A model generated the notes under the pieces. The model saw only the letters and a list, made by a program, of their open reading frames with translations. It was not told the origin of the DNA and made no database searches. Below are positions 49,871-62,326 of a stretch of 64,000 nucleotides of DNA, piece after piece. This stretch comes from Lycorma delicatula (Eukaryota > Arthropoda > Insecta > Hemiptera > Fulgoridae). How positions within the stretch are numbered: the stretch's first letter is position 1; each line of letters begins with the position of its first letter. Where the stretch lies: contig NC_134458.1 of NCBI RefSeq assembly GCF_047948215.1, forward strand, positions 133,737,571 to 133,801,570, in the 5' to 3' direction. Both the position numbers and the translations under genes were made by a program.

Positions 49871-49874
49871 ATTT

Positions 49875-50150
49875 AAAAAAGCATTTATTTAAATTTTCCT
49901 TAGTTGTAAGGAAAATAATGTTTAATGTTGGTAATTTTTGAGAAAAATATGTGCATCGTAAAGGTTTCAATACACAGGAAATATCAATTAGGTTATATAA
50001 AGAGATACATACGTATAATTATCTAAAGATGAGTCATGTGTGAGTAGGGGGATCTATTACAATAAGGGTGAGGACAATATATTGTTATCTAATTATTATT
50101 TTTAACCAACTGGAATACAATAAATTTAGACAAATCGTGATGCATAATTT
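49875..50150. other. Spacer between PLE and SINE
   Basis: AT-rich. It probably includes the PLE 3' UTR. No feature was identified. Confidence 0.4.
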
Positions 50151-50154
50151 AACT

Positions 50155-50466
50155 AGCAAATTAAGGTAACCCACCGGCTTGGTCTAGTGGTGAACGCGTC
50201 TTCCCAAATCAGCTGAATTGTAAAGTCGAGAGTTCCAGCGTTCAAGTCCTAGTAAAGTCAGTTATTTTTACACGGATTTGAATACTAGATCGTGAACACC
50301 GGTGTTCTTTGGTGGTGGTTGGGTTTCAATTAACCACACATCTCAGGTATGGTCGAACTGAGAATGTACAAGACTACACTTCATTCACACTCATACACAT
50401 CATCCTCTGAAGTATTATCTAAATGGTATCGGCGGCTAAACAGGAAAAAGAAAGCAAATTAGGGTA
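50155..50466. repeat. Target-site duplication (14 bp) flanking SINE S2
   Basis: agcaaattaaggta at 50155-50168 and agcaaattagggta at 50453-50466, one mismatch, bracketing the SINE. Confidence 0.85.
50169..50452 (+). mobile_element. tRNA-derived SINE (family S2), full length
   Basis: The element is 284 bp. Its head has an A box (cttggtctagtggtgaacgc) and a B box (gcgttcaagtcct). The body includes gttctttggtggtggttggg and acaagactacacttcattca. The tail is catcctctgaagtattatct, then aaatgg, ggcggctaaacagg and A-rich sequence. The tail resembles that of family S1 although the head differs. The 14 bp duplication confirms insertion by target-primed reverse transcription. Confidence 0.9.
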
Positions 50467-50469
50467 CAG

Positions 50470-51400
50470 AACGGCGATCGTACTACTTCACAGCCAATCA
50501 TAGACCACATTTTTTTTGTTTAATCATAACAAAGTATACATATATTTAGATAACATATAATTAGATCTAAAATATATTAGAAATATATATTTTTTTATAT
50601 AAAAATGTATACATTTAATATTTATATATATAAATTAAGTATAGATATATTTTTATATACGCGCACATATATTTAGATAATAAAATGTTTTCACAAACCG
50701 TAATATAGACTGTTTTTTAATAAAGATGAATAAAATTAAACATTTTTCTTTTAGCCAGTATTAATTAAAATCGTGAAAAAAATAACTATATTAATATTTT
50801 TGTATGATGCAAACCGGCAGATATACCTTATAGTCGATGTAAAGTTATCATTATCTTTGTTTATTGCTTCTACATATACATGTAAAGAAGTTTATTTTTT
50901 ATAATCTTTTAATATACCACTTCTTTTATTTTAGTATCGATCATAAATTTAAATTGGTATTTATAATTGAGAGGGTACTTTTTACACGAATATCATCTAC
51001 AACAAAAATTTTCAGGTAGCAATTCTTTCTCGTAAAGAGCCTAAACGATAAATATTTATCGTTCATATTGAACGGAAGGTTCAATATTGAAGGTTCATCG
51101 GTTATTAGGTAAAGAGTAATAGAAATTATTGAATGCCAGTTATTACCACCTAGATGTAATCAATTTTATATGTTCTTACTAGCAGATGCTTCGTTACTGG
51201 TAGATTTGAGTATATATATATATACATATGTAGATTAAATGAGCACAATTGAAAGTTTGATAAAACATTAAAAAACTGAACATTACGGAACTTCACAAAA
51301 TTTAATCTTTCACTTTATAAAAGTCAGAATGTAAATAAAACCAATTGTCAAAACAGCACTACCTATCGGATTTAATTCAAACTACTCTCTAAACACAGTA
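50470..51400. other. AT-rich DNA, no gene recognised
   Basis: Nothing supported. Short TA-rich runs occur near 50590-50650 and 51211-51223. Confidence 0.5.
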
Positions 51401-51409
51401 GTCGATTCA

Positions 51410-51890
51410 AAATAACCCTAACTTTCTTTCTACTGGCCAGATTGAGGATTTCAATAGCTTTAAACATTTTCCTGACAACGCGGACCATTTTGCAAAAATC
51501 CGCACGTAAATCGGTCCAGTAGTTTTTTAGTCTATAGCGGACACACATACGAACATTTTCTTTTATATATATATAGAAGAAAGTCTGTTTGTATATTTGT
51601 TTGTTTATTCGTAAATATCTCGACACCGGTGCCACCTAGCGGGTATAATTTTTGCAAAACTTATTATTTTCACGTAACTAATATATATTCTGAATATAAG
51701 CCAAATCGGACCATAAACAATTTTTCGAAATTCTCGATCCCAGCGCCACCTAGCTGGTCCAAACTAACTCAGAAACCTTCACGGGCGTGCGCACAACAAC
51801 TCACCAAAGTTTCATCGCAATCGTATGAATGGTATAGGAACGCATACGGGACAAACAAACAAACATTCGTTTTTTTTTTATATAGATAAT
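51410..51890 (+). repeat. Dispersed repeat with internal 'gccacctagc' doublet
   Basis: Contains caccggtgccacctagcggg at about 51624 and agcgccacctagctggtcc at about 51742, roughly 115 bp apart in the same direction. It ends with gggacaaacaaacaaacatt then a T-run and atatagat, a 3' layout common in insect dispersed repeats (possibly Helitron-related, inferred from style only). The frames at 51372 and 51629 lie inside it and are not genes. Confidence 0.5.
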
Positions 51891-52031
51891 CAAGGAATGG
51901 CTCTTACTTTGTGTAAATGTAGTAACAAGATGTATATAGATTATTTATTAAAATTGTATACGAGTAATTTTAAATTACCCTTGTGTTAACATAATTAGAA
52001 AATGTTGTAGATTTCTTTAATACATTTTTAA

Positions 52032-52033
<2 letters not shown>

Positions 52034-52124
<91 letters not shown>
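52034..52124 (+). repeat. (CT)n microsatellite
   Basis: An uninterrupted CT run of about 45 units. Confidence 0.97.
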
Positions 52125-52125
<1 letters not shown>

Positions 52126-53440
52126 AAAATTCTCATTTATCTTTAAATTTATCAGTTCCAATTTTTTTTTCTAAAAATGATAAATACATGCACATAACTA
52201 ATACGTTTTGAAAACTATTGCGTTAAATATTTTAACAATCAAAAAAAAATAATAATAAATATATATTATTACTAAAATTTCGAAGCACTTGATTAACATT
52301 CTAATAATAACATAAATTCAAAATTAACTTCATTAACATAATGTACTTCAGTAACGATGATGATGATAGCAATAATCAATTGCCCAGTAGTATAGTAATC
52401 AGCAAACGAGCTACTGCTCTGTTACATTATACCATCATCTTAATAACTGTATCACCATACTAGTTCAAAACAAATTACGGAAAGTTTATTTAATGAATAA
52501 ACAAAGAGGAGAATTGTAAAAGCTGTTTTAAACTAATCTGAAACAGCTTACCTGGACTGAAGGTTCAACTACCTTTGTTACCAGTTTGAAAACATCGTAA
52601 TTATCTATATTTTATAAAAAAATAATTCATACCATCGTAAAGTAGTAAATTATTTATTTATTCCTTTAAGTTATTCACTTAACAGGCTTTTATTGGGTCA
52701 ATATTTCCTTTTACGAGGATTAATATTAATAAAACAATATTTGGCTTTTTCAATCACCCAGTTTTTAGTGCTTTTGATCAAAGAATAAATAAACTTTGTT
52801 AAGAATTTTATTATTTATATTAATTTTTATCTATGATGTTCTATTTACGAATTTAATATCTATGAATTAGACAATAGCTAAAGAATTAAAAACCGGGTGA
52901 ATGGACGTGAAACAAACACTGCTATATAAATAAAACCGAAATTCTTCTTTTCTTTTAAAATTTTCTGAATTTTAAATTATTTTGTAGTTATTTTCATATT
53001 TAACATCTTCGTGTATTTACCTAGCATTATTTAATGTGTTTATATTTTAAATAATTAATCACAACTATTTTTAATTATATAATTATTAACTGTGTATTTT
53101 GTGATGCTACTCTGAACAAGGTTTTATTATGGTTTCCCTTGATCCATCCAGGCAAATATTGGGGTAATTTCTTCTTTACCTATGAACTAGTATATCTATC
53201 CATTCCTGACGGGATGTATATATTACGATAACAATTGTATACTGATCAGAGTAAAATAATTAATAATTATTTAATTACTAGAACAAGTAATGAATTGTAA
53301 ATTAACAGATAATGCAAATGCACAATACTTCCAAGTTTCTGATTTGGTTGGAATAAATATACAAAATGAATATTTATTAAAAATTTAATGAAATTTATTT
53401 AACTTTTTCACGAATAAATTTAAGTGGTACCATTTTACTT
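52125..53440. other. AT-rich DNA, no gene recognised
   Basis: Nothing supported. Confidence 0.5.
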
Positions 53441-53960
53441 CCCCAATAAATATAGCTAGAACAGCTGTATTAAAGGGGAAAGTACGGAGATCACGAGAAT
53501 AATAGTAAATCTGATTTTCTGCAAATCTTTACGTTTTAGAAACCAACTAGTTCATCTAGATTAAAAAAAAAACTGTATGTTTATGCGCACATACATATAT
53601 TTGAACTAATGCATACATACGTTTAATACACAAACATATTTTTGAACTTTTATCATATTTACGTATGTGTGTCGCACTGCTTTTGGTCTTATATCTCAGG
53701 ATTGACCTAACCGATTTTTTTTCAAATTTGGCTCAAATTTTCTATATGGCATTGATCGTATAAAATATTTTTTTCAAAATTCAAGTCGCGGGGTGATATC
53801 ACGAACAAAACAATTTCGATTCTCTTCATGGTATTTTAGAGAAAACTTAATTAAACCAAATTTGTTACAATGCATTTATACTCGTAAATAATCCAAAATA
53901 AGTTGTTTTTTCTTTTCATAAAATTAACCCACACCTTAAAATTGATATGTATGTTTTTTC
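53440..53960 (+). repeat. Family B dispersed repeat copy 2
   Basis: tatatctcaggattgaccta, then tatatggcattgatcgtata, then a caagtcgcggggtgatatca region follow the same order as the repeat at 28.0-28.5 kb. The copies are diverged. Confidence 0.4.
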
Positions 53961-54489
53961 GTTATTTTGCTCTATCTCCCTTCGGTTTAAATATTTTTCA
54001 AAAATTTTTTAAAGTTTATATTTCATACATAGAACTATCAAGAAATGCTACAGATTTTTTAAATTATAAACCCTGGACCTAAAATGTAGAAAATGTTTTT
54101 GAAAATTTATTTTTTCTTATTTTAGCCTGTGTTGAAAGGGATTCAGAGAAAACTTTACAAAAGAAAATTTGTACTTTCATAAAAGTTACACTTATTTTTT
54201 AATTATTTTTACAATTCTCTTTTACATTAATTTTTTTAGTTAGAGATCACTGTTTTATAAATAAATTTTACCTAAATTTACCCCACAGAATAAGGTAGCC
54301 CTAACATGAAAAGGCTGTTTTTTGTTAATATAACTGAAAAAAATTAGTGAATCGTAGATTTTATTATCAGCACTTGAAAAGCACGCTCGTGCGAATACAA
54401 AACTCTACCTTTTTTAGTTTCTCAAATGTATCTGATTTTAGTTGATATGACCTTAAAATGGTTAATATAAATAAATTCCTACACGCATC

Positions 54490-54491
<2 letters not shown>

Positions 54492-54523
<32 letters not shown>

Positions 54524-54525
54524 TG
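54492..54525 (+). repeat. A-homopolymer (~33)
   Basis: An uninterrupted A run flanked by gtt and tgttaac. It could be the tail of an unrecognised retroelement. Confidence 0.9.
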
Positions 54526-54879
54526 TTAACCGATCTAAAATAGTTACGTTTTCTTTAATATAAAATAAACTACAGATAAGGAAGAATATAGAATTTCCAT
54601 GACTCCCTTATAAAAAATTTCTTTATTTTATTTGTTGTACTTGGAAAGCCAATTTAATACTTGTTTATGTGTGGATTAGAAACAACAATATGTTTGTTAA
54701 AAATAGCAAAGAATTGCCAGCTGTTTTATTGCAATTCAAATCAAGATCACAACACAATTAACTTATAAGCTATGAAAGTCAATTGTCGTTCATAAAAGAA
54801 AAAAAAATTCATCATACACTATTATAAACTGTATATTACTAAACAGTATTGTAAACAATAAACGCTATCATAACATGTT

Positions 54880-55588
54880 TTTTACTTCCTTGTACTAAGT
54901 AAAGGAAGTATTATGATCGCGAAAAATTTCGGTTTTCAGATTTTAACGGAAATATCCACTTTAACAATCTCTTTCCATTTTGAGTAGTTTCGGCGTGACG
55001 TCTGTACGTACGTATGTACGTATCTGGCAAAAATCTAAAGCGATTAGCCGTAGGAAGTTGAAATTTTGCATTTTGGACTATTGTAACATCTAATTGTACA
55101 CCTCCCCTTTTGATTGCAATCGACTGAATCAAAAGTGTCCAACAAAGCCCAAAATCCCGAAAAATGTGGAGTTTTGACTTTTTCTTAACTGCAGTAATCA
55201 GCTCTCATTGAGAGCTTTTCAACGATCAATCATAAGTGACACTTATTTTCATCGGTTCCAGAGTTATAGCCAAACAAAATTTAGTTAATGATATATTTGG
55301 ATCATACAAGGGAAGGCAGATCGGTTCGAATCAGACATCATCTACTTTTTTAACTTTTTTTTTAATTTAAATGTAATGATTTGTAAATAATTATTGACCT
55401 CTGATTGTAAAAAAAAAGTTTTTCAATAAATAATAATTCAATAATAACAATAAAAATAAATAAATATGAAAAAATATAAGAAGTTATTAACGAAATAAAA
55501 TTTTATATAGTTTTCATTTTAAAAAGCATGTATATGTAATTTAATAGGTGTACAAGGAAGTCATGTGGTGTCAACATCAGATTTTTTA
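54880..55588 (-). repeat. Family A dispersed repeat, full copy 3 (inverted)
   Basis: Reverse orientation relative to copies 1 and 2. It starts acttccttgtactaagtaaa and ggaagtattatgatcgcg, and ends gtacaaggaagtcatgtggt, gtcaacatcagatttttt. The 73-codon minus frame (54911-55132) lies within it and is not a gene. Confidence 0.85.
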
Positions 55589-55639
55589 ACATTATTCACC
55601 AGTAAAAATATCATTAAAACTAAAATAACAAAATTAATT

Positions 55640-55999
55640 TTGTTTCTTTATTGCACAAATGACATATAGAGGATCATAATAATACAAACAATTACTTTTT
55701 CACTAAATTTTTTTTTGTTAAATATTCAGCAAATGTTAACAAAATGAAACAGCCATGATTCTAAGAGTAACAGATGTGAAAATAACAAGAGCAAAGAGGA
55801 TATCATCCATCAACAGGTTTCTGACATTGATTTAATAATTACTGAACATACTTCTCCACCTTCTCTTAAGTCATCTTGGTATATTAACTGGTAAGTAACA
55901 TGAAGACAGCTAGCTCTCACATCATTCTGTTTGAGAGCGTAGATAGATAGTCTTGTATTATAGCACTTGTAAATCCATGTAGTTATTAGTAAATACTCT
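55640..55999 (-). CDS. Candidate terminal exon with 3' UTR, unrecognised host gene
   Basis: On the minus strand a good acceptor (a T-rich stretch, then aattgttcag) ends at 56000. An open stretch of 62 codons follows to a TGA at 55810-55812, with segments such as RLSIYALKQNDVRASCLHV and IYQDDLREGGEVCSVIIKS. Its amino-acid use is more balanced than that of the AT-noise frames nearby. An AATAAA lies about 160 bases downstream at 55647-55652. I do not recognise the protein. Upstream exons would lie above 56 kb but were not found. A chance frame remains possible. Confidence 0.4.
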
Positions 56000-56009
56000 C
56001 TGAACAATT

Positions 56010-59000
56010 AAACACAAAAATGAGTTTATTGTTATTATTACTATATCATAATAGTAATTTTGTTTAGTAATTAATTTCAGGATTTACTAAACAAATAAAC
56101 TTTAACCTTTTTTATTTAAGCAGAACTTATATGCATATTCTTTTTTATTTTTTTTTTATCAAATATCAAAAACATTTCATACAAATAGCGTAATAAAAGA
56201 TTGGATTATTCACCTGTAAGAAAGCACACTTTCACTGTATTCTTGCAGCATTATCAGTCGTGAAACACAATTATTAAAATATTCATAAAAAATCATTCTG
56301 TTTTTATTTTATGGAGGAATTTCTTGAATAATCCAATCATAAGTTTCATCAAATGAGCAACCTTTTTAACAAAAAATTCAATTGTCTTGTGAAAGACAAT
56401 TCTTGTAAAAGAATTTGAAGATATTTTTTGTCTTCATGCTTGCTTAATTTTGGATCTCTGTATCGTAACTGAATACATTTTAATTATTGCAGTATTGAAA
56501 TCATTTTCTGTTGGAAATTCAAGATAATTATTAAGCAAACTTAGGTTAATTATTAGTAAGAAAAAAACAATGTATGTTTTTCCACCTTTCAGAAAGCTTT
56601 TTTACAGTCTGTTACACTGCTTCTTGGAGTTCTTTCTTATTTTGTAGGAGGCTAAATAAAAATATGCAATTTTGCATTTTGTTATTTTATCAAGATGTTC
56701 CTTTTTTGCCTTCTCGTTGATTATAAGTTTATTTTTTCATATATTTTTCGTAGGATTACCCACACGGTAAACAAAAATAAAAGAGTATAAAATAAAACCG
56801 TTTAAAAATATATAATAAAGTGGATTTCTCAAAAATGCAGCAAAAAATAGTTACGTTTTCAATTCTTTAAATTTTATCTTTTTGAAGTAGGCACCAAATT
56901 AACGGATAGTATATATTGTTGATAGTTATTTTCCAATCGATACCAATTTTAGAAAGTCAAACATTAAAGAAAGATTAGAAAAGTACAATTTTAAACTTTT
57001 TTGGGAAGGTATATTTTTTACTTATATTATTTAATAATGACTGTAAAAAAAAATAATGAAATTTGATGCGCAAAGTTTAATCTAATAAATTTAATGTCTT
57101 GGCTGAACAATAAATCTTTTTTTACTTTAAAAAATTTTTCTTATTATACAGTTATTATACATACAGTGCTTCAGGAAATTTTTGCCAAACTTTATTCCTC
57201 TCATCAAGATAATAAAAAATGTTTTGTAAACACAGATGTGGAAACGGTTAGTTTTCAAATTTTGGCTAGCGAAAGATTTCACCCAGATTTCTGCTCTAAG
57301 GCTCAAATAATGCTCTACGGAAAAAAATTGTTAAACAAAATTAGTGATTTTATATGCAACCTTACATGAAAAATTGGTGGGCGGAAAATTGGTCCCATCA
57401 TTGCATCTCCAGTAATGAGAAAATTGTTGTTGAAGAACGAAAAAAATGGAGTTGAAAAGCATGTTTTCAGTTTAGCGTAAATTTAATTTGCTTATTAAAC
57501 TAATAAAAGTTAAAGACAAGATTAGAGAAAAATCTAATTCAAAGAAAATTGATGTAATTAAAGTTGATAAAAACCAAATAATTGTTTAAAAAAATTCAGT
57601 TTTATTAAAACCAAACAAGATTGTTTGAATATCTTCCAGTGTAAATGATGAGTTAAAAAATCTACTTCTCTCAGAATAATTTTGTAATCAATCCAAATTA
57701 TTATTTTAACTACTTCTTAAATTAATTTTAAGTAATAATATTACTTATCAGAGATAAATGTACATTTCAGCGCGACGATTTACGAACATTTGCCTTTCTA
57801 ACATTCTAGGGCTCATTTTTATTTCTTGGGCCGCAAATGAATGACGTCACTCTGTCATCAGCAACACCTGTTGGCAGTTATTAGTTTCCAATTCTAAAAT
57901 TTACTCCGAATGACCTTCCTTCTCTCAGTTTTTTTTTTTTTTTTTTTTTTTATGAATATCTCTAAATATCTGTCTACTGGGGATAATTCTGTTAGGAAAT
58001 CGTCGACAACATTCCTCAACAATTTCTAAATATTACTATTGCAATACCCGTAGATAAAATGAGTACATGCGTATCCCTCGTTTATGAATTTATACGGCAT
58101 TTACCTATGATTCCTGTTCCAAATCATTAATAGTGATTTTAAAAATAGTAAAAACAATACTCTACTTCTGATATTTCGTTAACAAAAAATTGCTAATGAA
58201 ATTTGTACACTTCTTACTTTTATTTTATATTGAATTTTAACCTAAATGACATGATCCACCGAAAAATAATTACTATAAGAATGCCTACATGTTTTGATAA
58301 AGAACATACTAAAATTATATAGATTAGAGCTGCTAGCAATTAAAAAACAAACAAAAAATTAAATATAGTAAAATAGAAAGGATGTTTTACTTTCTACTTT
58401 TTTTTTTGTTGTTTGGATTTCAATAAAAAAGGATGTTTTTAAATTTTATTAGGACTTCTAATTACATAAATTTTCTAAGAATAAAACTTTGGACAAATTT
58501 TGTTTAAAAGTTTTATTTAGTTATTGGTAATTTAACAAAACAAATTTTCGCCAAATCTAATAAAAATGTGCTTTCAGACCCCAATTCTTTTATTTTTACA
58601 ACAATTTTCTCGGAAACTACGAGTTATATATTTTTGGGATCATTTTTTTCAAATTGTAATACAAGATTGTACATAAGACCACTAATTCTGTTCAGTTACC
58701 TAAATCTATAGTTTTAATACAATATTATTTGTTTTTTAGAGCAGAAATCTGGGCGAATTTTTTCGCTAGTCGTAACACAAAAACAAAGCTGGTTTCAAGA
58801 CCATACAAACTTTTTCATAGTTTTAATGAGAGAAATTCACCTGTGGCGCAGCAGAAACATTCTTTATATTGTTATTTTTATTTTTATAATATATCGTATA
58901 GATATGACACAGTTTCATGAATTTTGTCTCTTCTCTTATATTAAAATTTTATTACACCAAAATCTCTGTCCATAAATTCAAAAAACCTTCAAAAATATTT

Positions 59001-59050
59001 TTTCTTAATTTTTTTCCAGTAATATAATTATTGGATAAGCAAAACGTTTT
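56010..59050. other. AT-rich DNA with an inverted repeat pair
   Basis: No gene was recognised. The segment agcgaaagatttcacccaga with tttctgctctaa at about 57268-57300 is repeated in inverted orientation at about 58735-58776, so the 91-codon frame at 57094-57369 and the frame at 58729-58920 are repeat-derived. A T run of about 25 lies at 57926-57951. Confidence 0.5.
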
Positions 59051-59052
59051 AC

Positions 59053-59742
59053 TAATTACAACCTTGTACGAACTAAAGGAAGTACTGTGATCGCGAAAAA
59101 TTTCGATTTCAAATTTCAACGGAAATATCCATTTTGACCATCCTTGAATCCAATTGGACTAGTTTCAGCGTGACATCTATACGTACGTATGTATCTCGCA
59201 TAACTCAAAAACGATTAGTCGTAGGATGTTGAAATTTTGCGTTTAGGACTGTTGTAACATCTAGTTGTGTACCTCCCCTTTTAACTACAATCGACGGAAC
59301 CAAAAGTGTCTAGAAAAGCCCAAAATCCCAAAAAATTTGGATTTTGGACTTTTTCTTAACTGCAGTAATAATCCCTCATTGAGAGATTTTCAATGATATA
59401 AGGTGTACTGATGTTCATTGGTTCCAGACTTATAGCCAAATAAAATTTTAATTAATGAAATATTTGGATCTTACAAGGGGAAGGCACATCGATTCGAATC
59501 AGACTTCATCTTTTTTTTTAATTTAAATATATTTTGATTTATTAATAATTAACAATTATTAACCTCTGTAAAAAAAATTTATAATACAAAAAAAATATCA
59601 TAAAAATAATACAAAAAAAATGTGAAAAAATATCAGAAGTTATTAATGAAATAAAAATTTATGTACGTTTCATTTATAAAAAATTGTATATGTAATTTAA
59701 TAGGCGTGCAAGGAAGTCATGTGGTGTCTACATCAGATTTTG
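59053..59742 (-). repeat. Family A dispersed repeat, full copy 4 (inverted)
   Basis: Same orientation as copy 3, about 4.2 kb away. It runs from accttgtacgaactaaagg to gcaaggaagtcatgtggtgt and ctacatcagatttt, with all internal blocks present. Confidence 0.85.
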
Positions 59743-60075
59743 TTTTACTTATTTTTTTTACTGATTTTTTATTTCAATTGCCTTCAACCATGCCAAGGTC
59801 TACGTTAAACTATCCCATTGAATTATCCTACAATATTATGATAGTACGATATCAAAATTGTTCTCGTAATATTTGTTTTTATTTCCCCTACTAAGTAATT
59901 GCATTGCTTCATCAGAGAGAAGGAATAAAATAATTTGTTGCTTTACACTATCACTAAGTTCTTTCTTATGACTGTGATACATGTAAAAAAATATGAAGCA
60001 CAATTTACCACTAATCAAGTTACTTTTTCTGAGAGTAATGATGTTCATTAATCAGCTAGTCCCTTTGGTGAATAG

Positions 60076-60264
60076 AGTGAAGATCTAATTTGTAGAGATG
60101 AATATCATTCACATTTAAACGCACTTGGCATGTTGATAATATGCAACAGTGGATTTGACTCAGTAAAGAAGGCAACTGAAACGTTCATTTTTCAATCTCC
60201 TCAGAAGTCCTGGCATGGAATGCTAGTAGCACTAGAAACAACCAGAAAAATTGAGATATTCTAA
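60076..60264 (+). CDS. Candidate terminal exon, unrecognised host gene
   Basis: A possible acceptor (gtccctttggtgaatag) ends at 60075. A 62-codon frame follows to TAA (60262-60264), with segments NALGMLIICNSGFDSVKKAT and QSPQKSWHGMLVALETTRK. The composition is protein-like, and AATAAA occurs at 60301, though the area is so AT-rich that this could be chance. I recognise no family. If this and the 55.8 kb exon are both real, the two genes overlap on opposite strands, which weakens one of them. Confidence 0.35.
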   Translation, partial: SEDLICRDEYHSHLNALGMLIICNSGFDSVKKATETFIFQSPQKSWHGMLVALETTRKIEIF

Positions 60265-60309
60265 ATTTATAATTGAAATTAATACCATAAAAAAATATTA
60301 AATAAATAA

Positions 60310-62325
60310 ATTTAAAGGTAACCATAAATTAAAGAAATAATAGACAGATTCTGAGGAAAATTGTCTGTATAAAATTGGAAACTAAAAACGTAATAGGATT
60401 GATTAATACAGGTGATCTAGACATTATTATAAATACTTTAAAATTACATGAAAAAATGCAATAAATTTCAACTAATATTTCAATTTTTATGTATTTCTTC
60501 AGGTATCCTTTACCTGAAACATATTAACAAATAATTTTACAAAACATTATCTTGCTAAATATTATTCATTTAATTTTTTTAGGCTGAATGAACAATTAAA
60601 TAAACATTTCATTCCAAATAAATAATTAAAAAATCAGATGTATAAAAAAATACTAAATTTATTATTGATAAAAGTTTATGATAAAATAAAGCTAGTTTTA
60701 TTAAAGAAAACTTTCAGGGAATGCAATACATAACGAGGTGTTTTTCTTTTGTATAAGATTATGTTATGCTCACAAAGTCTTAAAAATTTCGTAACTTTTT
60801 TTAAATTATAATTATTATTACATGAGTCACTGCTATAACATTACACCTGTATCACATCATTAATTATTTGATAGAAAAAACATAAAAACACTGCTTCAGT
60901 ACTACAGATATTCAAGAATTTCCATCAAAATAGCATAAATATATTATTCTTACTTGTCTTCTCCCATTCCCATCGAAATATCACATGACCTTGAAATATT
61001 CACATCGTTGTATGAATATGCTCAATTAACAGAACCCTTAGTTTGTAAAACACAATTCTAGGAGATATGTAGAAGTATTAGAAACATTCTGCTGTGTAGT
61101 AAACAAATGAAAATTCCAGGGAAAACAAGTACAACAAGATATCATTTACTTGAAAGGTGATTTGCTTTATCCGGGCAGAAATTTATTGCTCTTATGGGTA
61201 AACCTACTGTTTAGTATGAGTTGGTGTCTATAGCTATCACTTAGAACAAGCAAACCTACACTACATATATAATGGTTTTCTTATCATTTCATGATACTAA
61301 AATAAGACTTCTCTGAGTGTTTTACTACTCTCATATCTAAATGTTTATATTTTGATTAACTAGAGTATTTTATCAGTGTTTAATAAGTTCTTAACTGCTT
61401 TTTCAGTTAATAAAATTTAATAACCAGCTTAACAAACTAAGTAGAAAAAAGTTCATTTATATTTTCTGTATTAGTTTTAATTAGAAACCCTATTCAATGT
61501 AAGTCTTAAAGATCTATATAAATTAATGGTTCACTTAATGACCTTAGTAGATGTAGTGATATCAAACATTTTCTTATATCACAACCCCAAATGAAACATA
61601 TAAAGTTATTGATTTGAATGAGAAAATCGGTTTGTTCCTTCAAGGTCATTCATTATATGTAAGGTTATGAGTGTATATATGTAGTATTTTTGTTATCCAT
61701 TATATCTCTACACTCTGGTAATGCAGCATAATGCCAGCAATAGTACAAAATCTAAAGAAAATGTTTATACTAAACAAATTTCCTAAGTTAATTTTAACAT
61801 TTATTAAAAATGAATTAACTTGCTAATGGTAGTTTCTAATTTATTGAACATTTTTGATAGTCCAATTTCTCTAAGAAGCCTAGTAGTACTCAAAAAAAAA
61901 AAAACAAATATAATCACTACATGACAGTAATTACTCCTTTTATAAATATTTGGGAATATGTCATTTACGTACAAAAACTCAATTCACCAAATAAAATATA
62001 ATTTTAAACACATTCAAATTGTTATTTTATCATTATTTCTGAGAAGTTGGACCTATGGTGGTAGATATTTTAACTACTATAACTACACCCACCTAAAAAT
62101 CCTGTAAACAAAGTGTACTAGTAGCACAGGTATTCAAATCCAGTTACAAATAACCTTATATTGAGTTAGACTTGTATATGTATATTGAAATTATATATTC
62201 AATAGTAGTCAATTTTTTTTACTAATTCAAATTCCCTTCTGCTATAGATTTAGGATCTCTTGAAGTGATAGATGATTGAAAATATAACAAAATAAAGAAT
62301 ATAAATTATTACATTGAAAGTATCA
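60310..62325. other. AT-rich DNA, no gene recognised
   Basis: Nothing supported. Confidence 0.5.
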
Positions 62326-62326
62326 T

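Noticed and set aside
57094..57369. 91-codon frame with protein-like text
   Set aside because: Part of it occurs as an inverted copy at 58735-58776, so it is repeat sequence.
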